Shown here: positions 60,140 through 64,000 of the stretch, one piece after another
Layout: each line of letters starts with the position of its first letter
How positions within the stretch are numbered: the first letter of the stretch is position 1
Origin: Mesorhizobium ventifaucium
GTDB taxonomy: Bacteria; Pseudomonadota; Alphaproteobacteria; Rhizobiales; Rhizobiaceae
NCBI RefSeq assembly: GCF_935822925.1
Contig: NZ_CAKXZS010000026.1
Location: 1 to 64,000, forward strand
Length of the DNA stretch: 64,000 nt
Reading direction: 5' to 3'
Made by a program: the position numbers and the translations under genes
Notes under the pieces: model-generated
Databases searched by the model: none
What the model was told of the DNA's origin: nothing
What the model saw: the letters and a program-made list of their open reading frames with translations, nothing else

Positions 60140-61174
60140 ATGGATTATCGACGTCTTGGCGCCTCGGGCCTGAAGGTCCCGGCGCTCTCGTTCGGCGCTG
60201 GAACCTTCGGCGGTTCGGGGCCGCTGTTCGGCGCCTGGGGCAACAGCGACGCGACGGAAGCGCGGCGGCTGGTCGACATCTGCCTGGAGGCCGGCGTCAA
60301 CCTGTTCGACACCGCCGACGTCTATTCGAACGGCGCCTCCGAAGAAGTGCTCGGCGCGGCCATCAAGGGCCGCCGTGATGCCGTGCTGATCTCGACCAAG
60401 ACCTCGCTGCCGATGGGCGACGGAGCCAACGATGCCGGCTCCTCCCGTTCGCGCCTCATCAAGGCGGTCGAGGACGCGCTCAAGCGGCTCGGCACCGATT
60501 ACATCGACCTGCTGCAGCTGCACGCTTTCGACGCCGCAACGCCGATCGAGGAGGTGCTGTCGACGCTGGACGGTCTCGTTCGCGCCGGCAAGCTGCGCTA
60601 TGTCGGCGTCTCCAACTTTTCCGGCTGGCAAGTGATGAAATCGCTCGGCCTGGCGGACAAGCATGGCTACCCGCGCTACGTCGCCCATCAGGTCTATTAT
60701 TCGCTGGTCGGGCGCGACTATGAATGGGAGTTGATGCCGCTCGGCCTCGACCAGGGCGTTGGCGCGCTGGTGTGGAGCCCGCTCGGCTGGGGCCGCCTGA
60801 CCGGCAAGATCCGCCGCGGCGAGCCACTGCCTGAAAAAAGCCGGTTGCACGACACCGCAAGCTTCGGGCCACCGGTCGAAGACGAGCAGCTCTACAGGGT
60901 TGTCGATGCGCTCGACACCGTCGCCAGGGAAACCGGCAAGACCGTGCCGCAGATCGCCATCAACTGGTTGCTGCAGCGGCCGACCGTCGCCTCTGTCATT
61001 ATCGGCGCGCGCAACGAGGAACAGCTGCGCCAGAACCTCGGCGCCGTCGGTTGGTCATTGACATCAGACCAGATGAAGAAGCTCGACGCGGCAAGCGCCG
61101 TCACCGCGCCCTATCCGTATTTTCCGTATCGCCGGCAGGAGGGTTTTGCCCGGCTCAGCCCGCCAGCGGTTTGA
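60140..61174 (+). CDS. aldo/keto reductase
   Basis: A 344-residue AKR. Asp/Tyr are in NLFDTADVYSNGASEEVLGA, Lys in AVLISTKTSLPMG and His in DYIDLLQLHAFDAATPIEEV. The C-terminal cofactor loop is VASVIIGARNEEQLRQNLGA. The ATG at 60140 follows GGAGAAAAAAG. It is co-directional with the upstream MFS gene and may be co-transcribed with it. It differs clearly from the AKR at 56763, so this is not a recent duplication. Substrate unknown. Confidence 0.9.
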   Translation: MDYRRLGASGLKVPALSFGAGTFGGSGPLFGAWGNSDATEARRLVDICLEAGVNLFDTADVYSNGASEEVLGAAIKGRRDAVLISTKTSLPMGDGANDAGSSRSRLIKAVEDALKRLGTDYIDLLQLHAFDAATPIEEVLSTLDGLVRAGKLRYVGVSNFSGWQVMKSLGLADKHGYPRYVAHQVYYSLVGRDYEWELMPLGLDQGVGALVWSPLGWGRLTGKIRRGEPLPEKSRLHDTASFGPPVEDEQLYRVVDALDTVARETGKTVPQIAINWLLQRPTVASVIIGARNEEQLRQNLGAVGWSLTSDQMKKLDAASAVTAPYPYFPYRRQEGFARLSPPAV

Positions 61175-61189
61175 CCCCCGCGAAGGCCA

Positions 61190-61242
61190 GAAGCGCGGGA
61201 AACCGCCATTCGCAGGCCAGCTTCACCTGAATATCGACATGC
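61190..61242. repeat. solitary right arm of MITE-like element C
   Basis: Shares AAACCGCCATTCGCAGGCC and CACCTGAATATCGACATGC with the right arm of the element at 19215-19447, but no matching left arm is present within several hundred bases. It lies in the gap between convergent genes and is best read as a fragment or half element. Confidence 0.75.
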
Positions 61243-61264
61243 ACTAGTCTAGATCATTAGTCCT

Positions 61265-62149
61265 TCAAGGTGCGTCCGCGCCGGCATCCCTGGCGGCAAG
61301 CTGGCCGATGGCCGACCAATCGAGCTTTTCGCCGCCGGTGGCGAGCAGGGTGAGGAAGCGGTCCCGCAGGAGGCTCGCTAGCGGGAGCGGCACGCGCAAC
61401 TCCTCGGCTGCTGCCAGCGTCAGCCGGATATCCTTCTGACCCAACGGCGCAGCGAAGCCAGCAGGCTCAAAGTTGCCATTCGCAATCAGCGCGCCATAGG
61501 TCTTGTAGACGGGTGCCGAAAACAGGGTCGACGTCAGGATTTCGAGATACAGTTGCTTGTCGACGCCGCCTTTGCTAACCAGCGCGATGGCTTCGCCGAG
61601 CGATTCGATCACCGAGGCGATCAGGAAATTGCCGCTAAGCTTCACCAGATTGGCGGCTTTCGGCGTCTTGGATACGACGACGGTCTTCTGGCCCACCGCA
61701 TCGAGAATCGGTTGCACGGCGGCCATGGCATCCGGCGCTCCGGCCGCGACGACGAACAGTTTGCCGGCCGCTGCCGCATCGGGCCGGCCGAACACCGGTG
61801 CTGCAACGAAGCGCTGTCCAACTGCGGCATGATCGGCTGCGAGGCGCTCCGACAGAGCGACACTGATTGTGCTGCAGGAGATGTGCGTCGCTCCCTTCCG
61901 AAGGCTCGAGAGCAAGCCCCCATCGCCATAGACCACGCTTTCGACGGCGTGATCGTCTGCCAGCATAGTTATGACAGCCTCGCCGCGGCAGGCGTCTGAA
62001 AAATTGGCCGCCGATCGAGCACCCTTGTTGACGAGGCTCTCGGCCTTGCCGCGCGTCCGGTTGTAGACGGTCAGGCCATGCCCGGCTTCAAGAATGTTAG
62101 TGGCCATTCCGGCGCCCATGTGTCCCAGGCCAATCAAGCCGACGTCCAT
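61265..62149 (-). CDS. NAD(P)-dependent beta-hydroxyacid dehydrogenase
   Basis: A 294-residue member of the 3-hydroxyisobutyrate / tartronate-semialdehyde / GLYR-type family. The Rossmann motif GLIGLGHMGAGMATNILEAG is N-terminal. The catalytic Lys is in NLVKLSGNFLIASVIESLGE, and the substrate-binding SVVYGDGGLLSSLRKGATHI is present, although Cys replaces the usual Asp in HISCSTISVAL. ATG at 62149 fits. The substrate is undetermined; HIBADH would pair with MmsA, but that gene is 60 kb away, so no link is implied. Confidence 0.85.
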   Translation of the reverse strand: MDVGLIGLGHMGAGMATNILEAGHGLTVYNRTRGKAESLVNKGARSAANFSDACRGEAVITMLADDHAVESVVYGDGGLLSSLRKGATHISCSTISVALSERLAADHAAVGQRFVAAPVFGRPDAAAAGKLFVVAAGAPDAMAAVQPILDAVGQKTVVVSKTPKAANLVKLSGNFLIASVIESLGEAIALVSKGGVDKQLYLEILTSTLFSAPVYKTYGALIANGNFEPAGFAAPLGQKDIRLTLAAAEELRVPLPLASLLRDRFLTLLATGGEKLDWSAIGQLAARDAGADAP

Positions 62150-62336
62150 GATGGTCTCCTTTCAATGCGGTTCTGAGATCCGCGTTTCTCACTTGTGCCA
62201 ATCCCGATCCAGAAGCTTGGAAAGGCCGGTTGGATCTTCCCCCGCGTAAAGCCCGCGACGCTCGGCCTCCATTGGAATGTGCTCCGTTGCCGCGCGGTTC
62301 CCATCGTAAGTGAACTTTTGTTAGAATGTCCCGACC

Positions 62337-62933
62337 TCAACCCAACGACTGGTCCGCATACTCAGCCCGACGAACAGCCGGGCAAAGGGCGATCAGGCGA
62401 TCGATCGCCGACAATGCGAAGCGCAGGCTCGGTTCGTCAGTCAATCGTCCATCCCTGATCTTGTTGGTGACGTTGCCAATAACGACCTGCGGACCAAGAA
62501 CGGGACGTGACTGGATGGCGAGCAGCGTCTCGTTGGCCTGCGCCTGAGCACGAACGCCGCCGGTGAAGGCCGGCGACACAGAGATGACGAGCACAGCTTT
62601 GCCGGTCAACGCCGAGTGGCCTAGCGGCCTCGATGCCCAGTCAAGCGCGTTCTTGAGAACGCCTGGGATGCCGTGATTGTACTCCGGCGTCGCGATCACG
62701 AGCCCATCGCTTTCCGCAACGGCTTGCCTGAACGCCTGCACTGTCTGCGGTGTCGAAGGTCCATCCTGGTCCTGGTCGTAAAGAGGCAGCCGCAGGTCGC
62801 CGATCTGGAGATCAACCGCCGGACTGAGCGCCGGCTGCAGGCCTCTGAGAACGGCAAGGGAGTAAGAACCTTGGCGCAGGCTCCCCGGCAAGCCGAGGAG
62901 CCGCACCTGTGTTCGTGTTTCCAACATCATCAT
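62337..62933 (-). CDS. NADPH-dependent FMN reductase
   Basis: A flavodoxin-like reductase (198 aa) of the ChrR/ArsH/SsuE-related NAD(P)H:FMN or quinone/azo-reductase group. The FMN phosphate loop is GLPGSLRQGSYSLAVLRGLQ and the flavin-binding loop is TPEYNHGIPGVLKNALDWAS, followed by KAVLVISVSPAFTGG. Three consecutive ATGs (62933, 62930, 62927) are possible starts; 62933 lies 8 bases after the upstream AKR stop, implying coupling. The in-frame open region above it belongs to no gene. Confidence 0.88.
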   Translation of the reverse strand: MMMLETRTQVRLLGLPGSLRQGSYSLAVLRGLQPALSPAVDLQIGDLRLPLYDQDQDGPSTPQTVQAFRQAVAESDGLVIATPEYNHGIPGVLKNALDWASRPLGHSALTGKAVLVISVSPAFTGGVRAQAQANETLLAIQSRPVLGPQVVIGNVTNKIRDGRLTDEPSLRFALSAIDRLIALCPAVRRAEYADQSLG

Positions 62934-62941
62934 CGGTGCAA

Positions 62942-63979
62942 TTACTTTCCGGGCTGCAACGGGCCTGAACCGGTGCCAGTCGCTTCGATGGCGGCGGCGA
63001 TCTCGGCCAAATCCTGCCCCGTCAGTTCGAGGCTTGCCGCATCCAGCCAGCCGTCCACCTGAGCCGGGCTGCGGGCACCGACGATCGCACCCGTCACCCC
63101 CGGCCAGGCGAGAGTCCAGGCAATCGCAACTGCTGCAACGCTCGTGCTGTGACGGTCCGCGATTGGTGCCAAGGCGTCCGCGAACCTCAGGTTGCGAGTA
63201 AGCTTTTCGCCGGTGAACTCCGCGTTGCGGGATCGCCAATCGTCTTTCGGCAAGGCTTGGGCACGCTCGACGGAGAAGCCGCCGGTGAGGAGGCCGGATT
63301 GCATGGGACTGTAGACGATGACCCCGGTCTGATGGGCGTGACACCAATTCAGTTCGGCCTTGGCGACCTCGCGACGAATCGCGGAGAACGGCGGTTGCAG
63401 CGTGTCGACATCGCCCAGGCTTTCGGCCGTTTCCAACTGCGCGGCACTATGATTGGAAAGGCCGACGGCCCGTACCTTGCCCTCCTTCTTCAGGTCGAGC
63501 AGCGTTTGCCAATATTCTTCCAGCGGCGTCCCATCCTCGGCCGGCCAGTGCATTTGGTAGAGGTCAATGCGCTCAACGCCAAGGCGCTTCAGTGAGGCTT
63601 CCACCTCGCGGCGGACACTTGCGGGCGCGCCGACTTTGCGGGGCAGCGCCTGGCGATCGTTTTCATCCCAGACGAGGCCACATTTGGTGAAAATGTAGGG
63701 TTGCTCGCTGGTCGGGATCTCTGCAAAGGCTTGCCGCACGACTTCTTCCGAGTGGCCGAGGCCGTAAATAGCTGCCGTGTCGATCCAATTGATGCCGCGT
63801 TCCACCGCATGACGGATCGCAGCGACCGACTCACGATCATCTTGAGTACCCCACCCCACGGCCCAATCGGCACCGCCGATCGCCCAGGCGCCGAACCCGA
63901 CGCGGGTGATCTCCATGTCGGTTCGGCCCAGCCGGCGGGTCGGGAGGATCTTTTCGATATTTTGTTGAGTTGCGTCCAT
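62942..63979 (-). CDS. aldo/keto reductase
   Basis: A 345-residue AKR related to the YajO/AKR13-type group (TRRLGRTDMEITRVGFGAWA, IGGADWAVGWGTQDD). Asp/Tyr are in NWIDTAAIYGLGHSEEVVRQ, Lys in YIFTKCGLVWDEN and His in IDLYQMHWPAEDGTPLEEYW. The cofactor site is GVTGAIVGARSPAQVDGWLD. It is complete in the window, starting only 21 bases from its end. With the FMN reductase it forms a two-gene redox unit. Confidence 0.9.
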   Translation of the reverse strand: MDATQQNIEKILPTRRLGRTDMEITRVGFGAWAIGGADWAVGWGTQDDRESVAAIRHAVERGINWIDTAAIYGLGHSEEVVRQAFAEIPTSEQPYIFTKCGLVWDENDRQALPRKVGAPASVRREVEASLKRLGVERIDLYQMHWPAEDGTPLEEYWQTLLDLKKEGKVRAVGLSNHSAAQLETAESLGDVDTLQPPFSAIRREVAKAELNWCHAHQTGVIVYSPMQSGLLTGGFSVERAQALPKDDWRSRNAEFTGEKLTRNLRFADALAPIADRHSTSVAAVAIAWTLAWPGVTGAIVGARSPAQVDGWLDAASLELTGQDLAEIAAAIEATGTGSGPLQPGK

Positions 63980-64000
63980 TAGGTATGTCCTGTCCTGTCA

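Noticed and set aside
58832..60850. Open frame of 672 codons on the minus strand opposite the MFS and AKR genes
   Set aside because: It spans two well-supported genes on the other strand and shows only low-complexity Glu/Gln/Arg composition.

Overview
The window is a GC-rich chromosomal segment of an alphaproteobacterium of the order Rhizobiales, most like Mesorhizobium or a close relative. The evidence is the gene order (rplU-rpmA-GNAT-obgE-proB-proA-nadD, then rsfS-rlmH-envC-ctpA-polysaccharide deacetylase-rppH; priA-fsa next to atpHAGDC), the Ala/Lys/Pro-rich N-terminal extension of AtpD, the C-terminal extension of L21, and several families of dispersed palindromic repeats of the kind abundant in rhizobia. 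No phage, plasmid or CRISPR locus was seen.

Layout. 1-21.3 kb is mostly conserved backbone on the minus strand: mmsA with a divergent LysR gene, dadA-alr (D-alanine metabolism), rppH, a divergent-polysaccharide-deacetylase gene, ctpA-envC (cell-wall remodelling), rlmH, rsfS, nadD, proA-proB-obgE, a GNAT gene, rpmA and rplU. An MscS channel and an MFS transporter interrupt the block between rsfS and nadD, and a frameshifted endonuclease/exonuclease/phosphatase gene lies beside obgE. A tRNA-Ser(CGA) follows rplU.

21.6-32.4 kb is accessory in character: an IS481-type remnant touching the tRNA gene, a Tat-exported alpha/beta hydrolase with a cyclophilin-like secreted protein and a LysR regulator, a Tim44-domain protein, a broken haloacetate dehalogenase, a small lipoprotein, a MazEF-type toxin-antitoxin pair with a palindromic operator, a broken gene of unknown family, a DUF1186/SEC-C protein and recQ. 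A three-hairpin transcript candidate ending in an intrinsic terminator lies at about 32.65-32.77 kb.

32.8-41.6 kb is a uronate/pectin-breakdown cluster: kdgF, kduD, kduI, a GntR/FCD regulator, a three-gene TRAP transporter and uxaC in one minus-strand operon, with a UxuB-type oxidoreductase divergent from it. An inverted repeat in the divergent promoter is the best candidate operator. The cluster would import (unsaturated) uronates and convert them to 2-keto-3-deoxygluconate or aldonates; the kinase, aldolase and mannonate dehydratase steps must be encoded elsewhere.

41.8-55.9 kb returns to backbone: atpCDGAH, a small membrane protein, priA, fsa (transaldolase-like), lptE, leuS and yggS. A Phd/VapC pair is wedged between priA and the atp operon. 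55.9-64 kb holds a second Phd/VapC pair with a frameshifted antitoxin, three aldo/keto reductases, a LysR gene with a divergent MFS exporter, a beta-hydroxyacid dehydrogenase and an NADPH:FMN reductase.

Three themes recur. There are several families of modular palindromic repeats, one nested in another. Short 18-19 bp tandem duplications occur at the 3' ends of three genes. Single-base frameshifts split four genes; these may be real decay or sequence errors.
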